The translations under genes and the position numbers were made by a program. Positions 24,080 through 32,799 of a stretch of 64,000 bases of DNA are shown here, piece by piece. The stretch's first letter is position 1. Each line of letters begins with the position of its first letter. The notes beneath the pieces were generated by a model. That model was not told the origin of the DNA and did not search any database. It worked only from the letters and a program-made list of their open reading frames with translations. Source of the DNA: Parvularcula sp038749595 (lineage in GTDB: Bacteria > Pseudomonadota > Alphaproteobacteria > Caulobacterales > Parvularculaceae); contig JBCDHW010000010.1 of assembly GCA_038749595.1 (NCBI GenBank), forward strand, positions 32,632-96,631. The letters are read 5' to 3'.

Positions 24080-25030
24080 TTACTGCGCTTCGGCCATTCC
24101 GGCGGCGTCCTGGTCTTCGTCGTCACCTGCCCAGGAGCGCATAAAGGCTTCGAGATCAGCGTCAAGCGCGGCAGGAAGCTTGATACGAACTTTGACGAGA
24201 AAATCGCTATAAGTACCTGATTTTGATTGTTTAAGACCCTTACTCTTCAAGCGAAAGATGACCCCTGAAGACGTGTTGGCGGGAATTTTGATCGTGGCCC
24301 GGCCTGACAAGGTCGCAACGCTCAGCTTGCCGCCGAGAACGGCTGTCTTGAGCGGCAAGGGCGCTTCGGTCAGGACATGATCACCTTGTAATTCAAAATC
24401 GGGATGCGGGGTGACCGAAACCTCGACGAACAGGTCACCGGGCTGGCCGCCGCGGGTGCCCTGCTGGCCTTTGCCCCGCAACCGCAGGGTCTGCCCGTCG
24501 CGAAGCCCTTCAGGGATGGTCACATCGACCGTATCGCCCTGGGGCAAGGTCACCCGCTTCTTCGCGCCTTGAGCGGCTTCGAGGAAAGGAACCGTGAGGC
24601 GGGTGCGGATGTCTCTGCCCTTTTCGGGTTGCCGGTGTTGGCGCCCCATCGACTCGCCGCGCCCGAAGAAATCAGAGAAGACATCCCCGAAGTCCTCAAA
24701 GCTGCGGGATTGGCGGCCGCGCTGGGCGCGCTCCTGGAAGCGTCGGGCAGCCTCCGCCGGGTCGACCCCGGCGAAAGGGCCACCTTGGCCGAACGCCCCG
24801 CGGTCGTTGCCTTCGGCATCGATTTCGCCGCGGTCAAAGCGTTTGCGCTTCGCTTCGTCGCCAATAATCTCAAACGCAGCGGTGGCCGCCTTGAACTTAT
24901 CCTCCGCCGCAGCGTCCCCAGGGTTTCGGTCCGGGTGATACTGCTTCGCCAGTTTCCGATAAGCGCTGCGGATATCGTCTTGCGACGCTTGTCGGCCGAC
25001 GCCCAGCATCGTGTAGGGGTCTTTCGCCAA
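24080..25030 (-). CDS. DnaJ-type co-chaperone lacking the zinc finger (CbpA-like)
   Basis: 316 residues. J domain at 1-68 with the HPD motif (KQYHPDRNPG) that stimulates DnaK, then a Gly/Phe-rich stretch (about 78-130, GAFGQGGPFAG, DVFSDFFGRG), then the two beta-sandwich substrate domains of DnaJ (from about 140, RTRLTVPFLEAAQGAKK). The cysteine-rich zinc domain is missing, as in CbpA. The start codon is TTG at 25030: the J domain needs the MAKDPYTMLGV segment, no ATG is available upstream, and GGGAG lies about eight bases before it. A 14-base palindrome sits 21 bases upstream. It lies directly after the GTA cluster on the same strand but is probably a separate host gene. Confidence 0.92.
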   Translation of the reverse strand: MAKDPYTMLGVGRQASQDDIRSAYRKLAKQYHPDRNPGDAAAEDKFKAATAAFEIIGDEAKRKRFDRGEIDAEGNDRGAFGQGGPFAGVDPAEAARRFQERAQRGRQSRSFEDFGDVFSDFFGRGESMGRQHRQPEKGRDIRTRLTVPFLEAAQGAKKRVTLPQGDTVDVTIPEGLRDGQTLRLRGKGQQGTRGGQPGDLFVEVSVTPHPDFELQGDHVLTEAPLPLKTAVLGGKLSVATLSGRATIKIPANTSSGVIFRLKSKGLKQSKSGTYSDFLVKVRIKLPAALDADLEAFMRSWAGDDEDQDAAGMAEAQ

Positions 25031-25050
25031 AGGGCGCTCCCAAGTGTCTA

Positions 25051-25064
25051 ATCCCAGCTGGGAT
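25051..25064. promoter_or_regulatory. 14-base palindrome upstream of the DnaJ-like gene
   Basis: ATCCCAGCTGGGAT is a perfect palindrome in the 77 bases between the stop of GTA g15 and the TTG start of the DnaJ-like gene. It could be an operator for the chaperone gene. Bound protein unknown. Confidence 0.35.
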
Positions 25065-25107
25065 GTTGATCAGGCGGGAGCCTATTTCAACCGCTTCGGC
25101 GCGAAGA

Positions 25108-28100
25108 TCAAAGCGCGATCGTCGCTGACCGGCCGGGACCATAGCTTGAGGAAATCTGCGCGACCCGGGCAACCGCACCCGACGGTTGGTCAAAGACATG
25201 CTCAGGAGCGCTTGTTTCAACGTCTTCGAGAATGCCTCCGGTGCTGTTTTCAATGGTGACGCGGTAGCGTTCGGTGGTCTCGCCGAGGGGGATATCCCCT
25301 TCGGCCCAGCGATCGCCGCCGACCCGCGAGCGCCTGATCCAAGAGAGATGACGACCGCCAGAAACCGCAGAAACCTCGAGGTGGACAGGAGCAAACGGCC
25401 GGACTGCCTCGCCGGTCAGCGCAACGGAGCTGGTTCGGAAGGGATAAGCACCGGGCAGCGCCGAGCTGGGCCCCACCTCAAACACTTCCGTCTGGCCCCA
25501 GCGCTCAGGCGCCAGGGGCAAAGCGGAAAGGTCTTCGAGGAAGACGATCCGAGCGCCTGCTGACGCTCCGAGCGCGGCTTTATTCTCGGTGGCGCGGCGA
25601 CCACGGAGCAGCTCGGTCAGGACCCATGTGCCATCCCCTTGGAGCACCGCGTCGCGGTATTGCAGCAGCTCCCACCCGGCGCTGGTCTCAACAGCGCAAA
25701 GATGTTCACCGGAAAGAACCGCTTCGGCGGGAATGCTCGCAAGGCTGCCGGCAGGCAGGGTGATGTGCACACGCCCGGCCCGATCCCAACGGCTGCAGGG
25801 CCCCGGCGCGAGGTTCGCCACCAAGCGGCCCATGGCGACTTGGCGCGTCAGCGTCGTTTGCAGCACTTGGTTCTCACCCTCTCCCGCATAGACCAGCGCT
25901 CCGCCTGGCCAAGGATCAGCGAAGGCTGCCAGCCACAGCAAAGCTGTATCAGGATCTTCACCGAGGAGAGGGATATCGAGCGCGGCAAACGCGACCGTGC
26001 CGTAAACCACCGGAAGGTGGCCGGGATCGGCGCTCAAGCCCGCATAAGATGAACCGAACAAACCAGGGTCCGTTTGAACAGCCGTGATCTCGCGCACCGG
26101 CCCCTCACGCATCTGCACGATACGGACGATCAGCTCACCATCGCCCGTCGTCACCCGGAGCGTGTCCGCAGGCTCGATCCCGTCGGCAACCTCGGGAAGC
26201 GCGAAGTGCGCCGTGGCTCGGAGAGCGCGCGCCTCGGCGAGGAGCGAACGGGCGCGGCCTTCCGCCTCCCCTTGCTCCAGCACGACCGCCGTGCCAACCC
26301 GCTGGGTCCGCCCCGGTCCGTGCCGCTCATCACGCACTTCGGTGGTTTTGACCGCGAAGTCGGAGAGTTCGTCTTGGTACGTCACAGCTAGCGCGCTGGG
26401 AAGCTCTTCGTCCTGGGCGTGCTCAACCGCAACCAAAGGACCCTCGCCTGGATCAATGACGTCGTCCTCCGTCAACGCGTGTTGAGGGATCCCGTCGCGT
26501 GGCCGGATGATCAGAAGACCATCCCGCGCTGTTGCATCGAGTTGATAGAGATCGAACAGCGGCTCAAGCGCTTCCCGGCCTGTTGTTGGATCGAGCAACG
26601 TCAGCCCACTGACGAGGTCATCACACGCCGACGCGTCAATAGCCGAAAGGCCTGCCTCACTGGCGAGTTGTGTGATTAAACCACTAAGCGGGATGCGTCC
26701 CGCCCGGCCGTTGAGCCAATGCCCCGTCACCCAATTCTGATTATCCGCCCAAAGATCACCGCGGGCCGGGAAGTCGGGGAACGGACGCGCGTCCCAAGCG
26801 TAGACGAACATCCGCGCGGGATCGACCATCGGGCCGCTGTAAACGCTACTCACCGGGTTTTTGGCGCTGTCGCTCCAAAAGCGGTGGTAGGCCTCCAGCA
26901 TCGCACGCTGGATCCGGTCATCGCGCGCGCCCGTCGAGAAATATGGCGGCGCACTCTCGGAGGATTTGGGATCAACGAAAACGTTGGGCTGGTTGGCGCC
27001 CTTATCGATGGCGGGGCAGCCCAGTTCCGTGAACCAAATGGGCTTTGACTGCGGCACCCAAGGCGTGTTGCTCGTCGCTTTGATCCCGCCTGGCCGCTCC
27101 GTATGCGGATTCATCCACCAGGACCAAAGATCCTTGGGCCGGAAGACCCAAGCTTCGTTATACGCACCATCGGTAATCGGTGTACGCACTTGTGCGGCGC
27201 GATCCGCTTCACTGGCATAGTACCAATCGTAGCCTTCACCGCTGGAGATCCCGCTCTCGAGATAGGAGAGGTCGTAGGGCCCCTCGGCAGTACCAGCGTC
27301 GAGGTGGGTGTTGCCTTCCCGCCAGTCGGCAATGGGTAAGTAGTTGTCGATCCCCACAAAATCGACATTTCCATCGGCCCACAACGTATCCAGCGGATAA
27401 AGCAAATCGCCCGAACCATCGTTCGGTTTGTGGTTGGCGTACTCGGACCAATCGGCGCCGTAGGAGACCAACGCGCCCGGCAGTTGCGCCTTCACCAGCG
27501 CGGCCAGCGCGACCAACCGCTCCACCGCCGGATAAGCGCCGGTGTCGTCACGCAGCTGCGTCAGGCCGCGCAGCTCAGAACCGAGCAGCACAGCATCAAC
27601 ACCGCCTTCCGACGCCGCAAGGGTGGCGTAGTGCAGCACCATCGCATCCCACTGATCGAAGAACGCATTGATCTGTGTTCTGATGGCAGAAGTTTTGTCG
27701 TCGGCCAGGGCGTTTGCGGTGATCCGGCCGCGCCAAGGAAAGGCGCCTTGCTCGGCTCCGCCATAGGGGTCCGGAAGGCCGTTACCGGCAGGTACATCCA
27801 TCAGCAAAAAGGGATGCAGCATGACCATAGCGCCCCGGGCCTTCAGCTCACGGATTGCCTGGCGCACGCCTTGGTCCGACGGCGTCCCACCGTATGACGG
27901 CCGTCCATTGGTATCGGTCAAAAGCCGCGCGGACTGCCGATCGTAGCCCGCCACGCCCCACGCATCGGGCTCCGTCACCCGATCGCGCAGCTCAACCCCC
28001 GGCGTAACGGTACAGTGGCCCGCGCGCAGGTCATCTCCGAACCAGCTGACCACCAGCGATGTCGCCGCCGCATTCGGCAGCGTACTCTGCATACGGTCCA

Positions 28101-28884
28101 TACTGGCGATAAAGTCGGGGAGCCCCACACCGCTATGTTGGTTCAAGGCGCGGGTGATCCCCTCTTCCACCGCGTCGTAATTGACTTCCGTCGCGTAGAC
28201 CGCCTCACCAGACCCCGGAATGATCGTCAGTGCCCGAATAGCATTCTCGAGCGCATCCGGATCATCGCGGTTCAGTGGCCGTTCGACCTCAAAATTGAAT
28301 TGCGGCACCCGGTTGCCGAACGGACCAAGCTGAAGGTCCTCAAAGACGATATATGCTAAGCCCTTATAGGCGGGTGCACCGCCCTCATGGGCTTCGATCA
28401 ATGTATCGGGTTCTTGGTCATCCGTACCGCGATAGAGACGGACGTTATGGTCGGCGAGCGTGATGAGCTTGCCATCGGCCCAAACCCGGCCAATCCCCGC
28501 GATTTCACCCTCGCATAGCGCAATCGCTAAGGATACCGTATACGTATATTCCGTTGCCGACGTTTCCGTCGCCGCCACGAAGCCTTTTGCGCCGCGTGTT
28601 GAGGAAACGACGAGCGTATCTTCTTTCACCGGCGACGCCCAAATGACCTGGCCGCCAACCCGCCCGCGTCCGTAAACCCTTGGAACGCCACCGCCTTCGC
28701 CAGCTGTCAGCAGACGGATTTCGTCGAGCGCCTTGCCCTCGGAAACCCTCTTGGCCGGGCCGAACAACAGGGCGTTGAGCGCGGCCACGCCCTGGGTCGC
28801 GGCAATCTGCGTCGCCAAACGCGGGAGGGCGCTCGTCGCCGCGCGGCCAGCCACCAGCGCGGCAGAAGAAACTGCGTGTGTCAT
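25108..28884 (-). CDS. GTA g15: host-specificity / baseplate hub megatron protein
   Basis: 1258 residues, homologous to RcGTA gp15, the large protein at the tail tip that contacts the recipient cell. After an Ala-rich N-terminus, GRGRVGGQVIWASP begins the tail-hub part. The region around 350-720 (VRQAIRELKARGAMVMLHP, WFTELGCPAIDKGANQPN) matches the GTA TIM-barrel-like domain. The rest resembles phage tail protein modules and ends in beta-rich repeats. The start at 28884 overlaps the g14 stop (ATGA); an in-frame start 54 bases upstream is rejected. It is the last gene of the cluster. No lysis or maturation gene follows it. Confidence 0.93.
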   Translation of the reverse strand: MTHAVSSAALVAGRAATSALPRLATQIAATQGVAALNALLFGPAKRVSEGKALDEIRLLTAGEGGGVPRVYGRGRVGGQVIWASPVKEDTLVVSSTRGAKGFVAATETSATEYTYTVSLAIALCEGEIAGIGRVWADGKLITLADHNVRLYRGTDDQEPDTLIEAHEGGAPAYKGLAYIVFEDLQLGPFGNRVPQFNFEVERPLNRDDPDALENAIRALTIIPGSGEAVYATEVNYDAVEEGITRALNQHSGVGLPDFIASMDRMQSTLPNAAATSLVVSWFGDDLRAGHCTVTPGVELRDRVTEPDAWGVAGYDRQSARLLTDTNGRPSYGGTPSDQGVRQAIRELKARGAMVMLHPFLLMDVPAGNGLPDPYGGAEQGAFPWRGRITANALADDKTSAIRTQINAFFDQWDAMVLHYATLAASEGGVDAVLLGSELRGLTQLRDDTGAYPAVERLVALAALVKAQLPGALVSYGADWSEYANHKPNDGSGDLLYPLDTLWADGNVDFVGIDNYLPIADWREGNTHLDAGTAEGPYDLSYLESGISSGEGYDWYYASEADRAAQVRTPITDGAYNEAWVFRPKDLWSWWMNPHTERPGGIKATSNTPWVPQSKPIWFTELGCPAIDKGANQPNVFVDPKSSESAPPYFSTGARDDRIQRAMLEAYHRFWSDSAKNPVSSVYSGPMVDPARMFVYAWDARPFPDFPARGDLWADNQNWVTGHWLNGRAGRIPLSGLITQLASEAGLSAIDASACDDLVSGLTLLDPTTGREALEPLFDLYQLDATARDGLLIIRPRDGIPQHALTEDDVIDPGEGPLVAVEHAQDEELPSALAVTYQDELSDFAVKTTEVRDERHGPGRTQRVGTAVVLEQGEAEGRARSLLAEARALRATAHFALPEVADGIEPADTLRVTTGDGELIVRIVQMREGPVREITAVQTDPGLFGSSYAGLSADPGHLPVVYGTVAFAALDIPLLGEDPDTALLWLAAFADPWPGGALVYAGEGENQVLQTTLTRQVAMGRLVANLAPGPCSRWDRAGRVHITLPAGSLASIPAEAVLSGEHLCAVETSAGWELLQYRDAVLQGDGTWVLTELLRGRRATENKAALGASAGARIVFLEDLSALPLAPERWGQTEVFEVGPSSALPGAYPFRTSSVALTGEAVRPFAPVHLEVSAVSGGRHLSWIRRSRVGGDRWAEGDIPLGETTERYRVTIENSTGGILEDVETSAPEHVFDQPSGAVARVAQISSSYGPGRSATIAL

Positions 28885-29324
28885 GAATTCTCCGGCAGTG
28901 AAAAAACGGCCGCCGTCCGACGCCGCCACCCTGCGCAATAGGCAGATGTCAGAACCGCACGGCCCTCATAGGCATGGATAAAGCGGTGCGGCGCCACCAA
29001 AACGCCGCAGTGGCTGACAGGATGGCTCCGCCGCATACGGAACAGCATGATATCGCCCGGCTGCGCCGTTTCTGTTACAACAAGGGTCCGCTCAGCGCCT
29101 TCAAGCAACGGCTCACCACCATGCCGCGTCAGACGCGGCGCGTAGGGCGGCAATGCCTCTGGCTCTGTCCCTACGAAAGAGCGGTAAAGACCTCTCACCA
29201 ATCCCAAACAGTCTGTGCCATGACCTTTTGTTGAAGCCTGGTGCCGATACGGTGTTCCGAGCCATGACAGCGCCTCAAGAACAATCTCTGCACGCCGACG
29301 AATATCCTCTTCAACGGCAAGCAT
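28881..29324 (-). CDS. GTA g14: NlpC/P60 cell wall peptidase
   Basis: 147 residues, NlpC/P60 superfamily. The catalytic Cys is in GHGTDCLGL (C39), the His in HPVSHCGVL (H105), and the third polar residue probably H117 in RFIHAYE. In RcGTA the homologue sits in the tail tip and opens the peptidoglycan of the recipient. Its ATG at 29324 shares its A with the stop of g13 (TGATG); a GTG one codon earlier also overlaps. It is followed with a four-base overlap by g15. Confidence 0.92.
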   Translation of the reverse strand: MLAVEEDIRRRAEIVLEALSWLGTPYRHQASTKGHGTDCLGLVRGLYRSFVGTEPEALPPYAPRLTRHGGEPLLEGAERTLVVTETAQPGDIMLFRMRRSHPVSHCGVLVAPHRFIHAYEGRAVLTSAYCAGWRRRTAAVFSLPENS

Positions 29325-30175
29325 CACGACCCCCGCGTCGCGACGGTCAAGACATCCATTCCGGGGATGGTCGGAAACCCGGCGAACCGATCGCTATTGG
29401 CGAACCTATCGCGGCACGTAGCAAAGCGCTTGTCGCAACCCGCGGTAATCGCGACACTATCCCCAGGTGCAGGCGCCGTGGGAAAGGTTTCCCACAGGGT
29501 TAGCTCAAGAACCCCGGGCGCGATGCGCGCTGTACGGATTGATGCCGAAACATCTTTCGCGATGCCGGACTGTATTTTGATTGTTCCGTTCGCGAACTGG
29601 CCGGCATCTGGCGTTGACGTGATCGCCATCATCACCGACAGTCCGTCAACCGAGAGTATATGCGCCGCGATCGTAAACGCAGCGAGGTTTACGCCGCAAC
29701 GCGCGTGCCCCAACTGCGCGTCGCAGCTTTTTTGGTACAGACGGCCCGTTGGTTGCGCAAGCTTGTGCTTGAGGCTCCGATACTCCGCCTCGATCTCAAC
29801 AGAACCAATCGTCAGTTCACCAAGCGTCCCTACCGAGAGCAAAATGCTGTGGTTCGTATCGTCAGTGTTGACGCGCCAGATCTCAACCCGGGCGTTGGCG
29901 TAATGCCCCGCACGAATGTCCGATGGCTCAAACCCGGACGTGCCCGATCCGATGCGAAGCACGCCATGATCAGGCGCGAGGTCCGCGGTTTGCTCAAGAC
30001 CGTCAAACGCTAAGCCCGCGTTGGCTTCAAAGACAAAGCCTTGGAATTCCACGGAGACATCATGATCCGTAAGCGCCGTAACACCTCCATCGCGGCGCAC
30101 GACCAACACGGCCAAAGCGGTCGCTGCTGCGCACCCGGAAAGGCCCGCTGCTGTGGCAGGGTCGATACTTTTCAT
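29324..30175 (-). CDS. GTA g13: DUF2163 tail hub protein
   Basis: 283 residues, DUF2163 / phage BR0599 family, corresponding to RcGTA gp13, a baseplate hub component. Typical segments are VEIWRVNTDDTNHSILLSVG and the cysteine-bearing LYQKSCDAQLGHARCGVNL and ITAGCDKRFATCRDRF, four cysteines of which bind an iron-sulfur cluster or metal in characterised tail hubs of this type (from family knowledge; not testable here). The start overlaps the g12 stop by four bases (ATGA). Confidence 0.92.
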   Translation of the reverse strand: MKSIDPATAAGLSGCAAATALAVLVVRRDGGVTALTDHDVSVEFQGFVFEANAGLAFDGLEQTADLAPDHGVLRIGSGTSGFEPSDIRAGHYANARVEIWRVNTDDTNHSILLSVGTLGELTIGSVEIEAEYRSLKHKLAQPTGRLYQKSCDAQLGHARCGVNLAAFTIAAHILSVDGLSVMMAITSTPDAGQFANGTIKIQSGIAKDVSASIRTARIAPGVLELTLWETFPTAPAPGDSVAITAGCDKRFATCRDRFANSDRFAGFPTIPGMDVLTVATRGS

Positions 30176-30795
30176 AGCTGGATCTCGGTAAGGCCAACCG
30201 CTTGCACCGCCGCGCCACGCGCACCAAGCTCAAGATCGAGGGCATCGTCCGTAAACCGCACAGGCGTATCAAAGAGAAAGCCCGCGGTGATCACCTGCCC
30301 CACGGCCGGCGCTGTTTGCAGGATCACTCGGTTGCGTTCAGCACTTAACGACCAAGCACCACCAGTCAAAACAGCGCCGTCCACGGCAACAAAAACCGAG
30401 CCTGCCTCTGCCAATTCAATCCGACGCGAGACACCGCCATAGTCTTTGTAGAGAGGAAACTCGGTCGCCGTCCCATCGCCCACACCCAGCGTCTGATCCG
30501 TCGCGGAGGGCGCCGCGCCGCCAAGCGCCGAGCTATGATCGAATGGATCGCGGAACCGAAACGCGTACCGCCTTCCTTGCCGCGCCTCAAAGAAATGGAC
30601 CAAAGTCTCGGCGTCTGCAAAGGTTTGTATTCCTCCGCTTACGTCCCATATACGGCGCGCTCCGGCCCAGCGGCTGCGCCGCACTTCGTTGCCTGATCCG
30701 AGCACAGCAACGTCCGTACGCCGCCTCGGTCCTCCCCGAGCACCGGCCCCGATCGCAACCGGAAACACAACGTCATGAAAGCCGTCTCTAGCCAT
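30172..30795 (-). CDS. GTA g12: DUF2460 distal tail protein
   Basis: 207 residues, DUF2460 family, equivalent to RcGTA gp12 (distal tail protein). FHDVVFPVAIGAGARGGP opens it, and RRIWDVSGGIQTFADAETLVHFFEARQGR followed by FRFRDPFDHSS is the core signature. It would link the tail tube to the hub. The ATG overlaps the end of the tape-measure-like gene by eight bases, so translation is coupled. Confidence 0.92.
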   Translation of the reverse strand: MARDGFHDVVFPVAIGAGARGGPRRRTDVAVLGSGNEVRRSRWAGARRIWDVSGGIQTFADAETLVHFFEARQGRRYAFRFRDPFDHSSALGGAAPSATDQTLGVGDGTATEFPLYKDYGGVSRRIELAEAGSVFVAVDGAVLTGGAWSLSAERNRVILQTAPAVGQVITAGFLFDTPVRFTDDALDLELGARGAAVQAVGLTEIQL

Positions 30796-31108
30796 TTCTA
30801 ATACTCCGCTTAAGGAGTGTCTGAACAGCGTTGGCAGCTAACCCGCTATCCTCTCGACCAAGTGCACGTTGAAGCGGTCGGCCAATAATCTCCTGCGCCG
30901 CGAGCCGCGCAAGATCTTGCAGAATATCGTCAACCATGCCGCGCACCGACAACCGTCCATCAACGCTTAGGCGCGCAAGCTCCTCGCCAATACTCTGACT
31001 TAATTGCACAAAGGAGGCTTCGACAGCATCAGACAAAGGCGCGAGGGCCGTGGTGGCGGACTCCGCGAGATCCGTGTCGACGCTCTGTGTACGGGGTGTT
31101 TCGCTCAT
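30788..31108 (-). CDS. GTA g11-like: very short tape-measure protein
   Basis: 106 residues. By position and by the segment RGMVDDILQDLARLAAQEII it corresponds to the C-terminal conserved part of RcGTA gp11, the tape measure that sets tail length. An amphipathic helical start (about 13-50) is followed by this core and GRPLQRALGRE. The RcGTA protein is, from memory, about twice as long. It starts two bases after the major tail protein stop and overlaps g12 by eight bases, so no tail assembly chaperone (g10) fits in between. It might instead be only the adaptor part of a tape measure with the rest lost. Confidence 0.7.
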   Translation of the reverse strand: MSETPRTQSVDTDLAESATTALAPLSDAVEASFVQLSQSIGEELARLSVDGRLSVRGMVDDILQDLARLAAQEIIGRPLQRALGREDSGLAANAVQTLLKRSIRNG

Positions 31109-31110
31109 GA

Positions 31111-31506
31111 TTAGACCTCTGGAGTAAACGTAATTGGACCATTGGATGTCATCTGGAGACGGAACGTCATTAGGGTCTCGGCCTTGCCGCTGAAGCTCAA
31201 CGCGCGAAGAACAAACGGACCGGCCCAGATGCCATCTCCGGGGATTTCAAGCGACCACAGATCACTACCACCCGCGAGAAACGCCCCTCGAACGGCCGAT
31301 GTTGCGGCATTACTTATGAACAACCCTTGGGCATCGACATCGAGGATGAGAGGCGCTCCGAGGGCAGACGTTTCGGCCCAACCGTTGCTGTCGGCGTGCG
31401 CACGCGAGGAAAGCGTGCGCCGCAACGATAGCCGCCGGTCGGTAATCCCGGCAACCGCCTGACCGTCTAAGCTCAAGACAGCGTTATCACTCGCGACGGC
31501 GGTCAT
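31111..31506 (-). CDS. GTA g9: major tail tube protein
   Basis: 131 residues, TP901-1-like phage major tail protein family as in RcGTA gp9. It forms stacked hexameric rings of the tail tube. The AQGLFISNAATSAVRGAFLA and EIPGDGIWAGPFVLRALSF stretches are typical. The start overlaps the g8 stop (ATGA). The next gene begins two bases after its TAA. Confidence 0.9.
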   Translation of the reverse strand: MTAVASDNAVLSLDGQAVAGITDRRLSLRRTLSSRAHADSNGWAETSALGAPLILDVDAQGLFISNAATSAVRGAFLAGGSDLWSLEIPGDGIWAGPFVLRALSFSGKAETLMTFRLQMTSNGPITFTPEV

Positions 31507-31922
31507 ACCGCAACCTCCTCGGGCATAGTGACGATGCGAAACCGCATGGACGCTTGAAACGTATCCGGATCACGCAAACGAAGATGATCCTCGAAAACGA
31601 GACGCGACAGAACCATCGTATGATCGGTGAGCGGAAGTTCGGCGTTTTGCAGGACGCTCCGAATGGTGCCAGCTATATGCTTTGACTCGCTCCTGCCGCC
31701 CCAGCGCGAAAAAATCGTTATGCGGAGGAGATGCTCAATCCCGCCTTCCGACCCTGGCAGCGCTTTCATCTGTGTTGCGCCCAATTGGACGAAGGGAAAA
31801 GCGACGTCGTCCGGGATGGCGTCAAAGATACGGGCCGGTGAACCGACGATCGCTTGGACATCTGGATTAGCAATAAGGGCTGCGTAAACAGCAGTTTGGA
31901 CTTCCCATGCAACGTTTGTCAT
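31503..31922 (-). CDS. GTA g8: DUF3168 tail terminator protein
   Basis: 139 residues, DUF3168 family. It opens WEVQTAVYAALIANPDVQAIVG and has FPFVQLGATQMKALPG and the strand RITIFSRWGGRSESKHI. In RcGTA the homologue caps the tail tube at the head side. It overlaps both neighbours by four bases. Confidence 0.9.
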   Translation of the reverse strand: MTNVAWEVQTAVYAALIANPDVQAIVGSPARIFDAIPDDVAFPFVQLGATQMKALPGSEGGIEHLLRITIFSRWGGRSESKHIAGTIRSVLQNAELPLTDHTMVLSRLVFEDHLRLRDPDTFQASMRFRIVTMPEEVAV

Positions 31923-32236
31923 GCCGGCGCCTCCTCGACATCGAGAAGTGTATACGTCCCTTTTCGCCCATGCTCGCGGATGTCTGTTATACGAAACCTT
32001 TGGCCGCGGTGGATAAGCTGCATTTCAAAGACGAGGTCATCGCGCCGACGGATAGTAAAGCGCTTTCTTTGCCGTCGCAGAGCCTTGCCAAGACTACGAT
32101 CCGTACCCGCCGGGCGACTTTCAACCTGCGCCGAAACCGAACCCAAAGAGGCGTAACCGACCTGCCAACCGCCGCCGCCATCGACTATCCGCTGCGGTTT
32201 TAAAATCTCAACGCGCTCGCGCATGTCCCCAATCAT
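31919..32236 (-). CDS. GTA g7: head closure / head-tail joining protein
   Basis: 105 residues, phage head-tail joining family (SPP1 gp16-like). A small beta barrel is suggested by DMRERVEILKPQRIVDGGGG, GYASLGSVSAQVESR and RRRDDLVFEMQLIHRGQRFRI. It corresponds to the stopper between adaptor ring and tail. Overlaps of four bases with g6 and g8 make it part of the same coupled run. Confidence 0.88.
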   Translation of the reverse strand: MIGDMRERVEILKPQRIVDGGGGWQVGYASLGSVSAQVESRPAGTDRSLGKALRRQRKRFTIRRRDDLVFEMQLIHRGQRFRITDIREHGRKGTYTLLDVEEAPA

Positions 32237-32787
32237 AGCTGCACCTCGCGCAACGTCTGGAGGATGCTCTCCACCCCAACGGGAATCGGCACGTAGCGTC
32301 CTTCAGAGACGACCTCGCGTTGCTCATAATAGTGCGCCGTAAGCAGAGTAATGGCCTGCACAAGGTCCGACGGCGTGGTTGAAACATCACTCCGCCCAGC
32401 GATGAATGTGATCTGAACCTCGTTCAACAGATCACCATTTGCCGTACGCGGAGCCTCAAGCGCGAAGCATGAAGGGAAGCCGCGCCGCCACGACCAATCC
32501 GTGCTCGGAACTGGAGGCTCTTCGCCGTAGATCAGCTCTACTCCACTGATACTAATTACATTTCCGGGCCGTAGCGTCACGGTCGCAGTTGGCGGCGGTG
32601 ACAGTGTCAGCCGCCATGTTTGTTCCGACACCGCGTGGCTCAGGCGGCGTTCAACCACCCGACGCGCCGTCTCACCGAGCGTCATCACCAACGCGTCGTC
32701 ATCGCTGTGGTCGATCCGCAAGGCATCCTTCAAGTCAGCTAGGGTGAACGGCTCGACGATCGGCGGGGTGATGAGCTCAGCAAGCAT
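32233..32787 (-). CDS. GTA g6: head-tail connector (adaptor) protein
   Basis: 184 residues, phage gp6-like head-tail connector family. EPFTLADLKDALRIDHSDDD at the start and AITLLTAHYYEQREVVSEG near the end are the family ends, with a variable beta region between. It would bind beneath the portal ring. It starts 12 bases after the capsid gene stop. Confidence 0.9.
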   Translation of the reverse strand: MLAELITPPIVEPFTLADLKDALRIDHSDDDALVMTLGETARRVVERRLSHAVSEQTWRLTLSPPPTATVTLRPGNVISISGVELIYGEEPPVPSTDWSWRRGFPSCFALEAPRTANGDLLNEVQITFIAGRSDVSTTPSDLVQAITLLTAHYYEQREVVSEGRYVPIPVGVESILQTLREVQL

Positions 32788-32799
32788 TGCTCCGTACCC

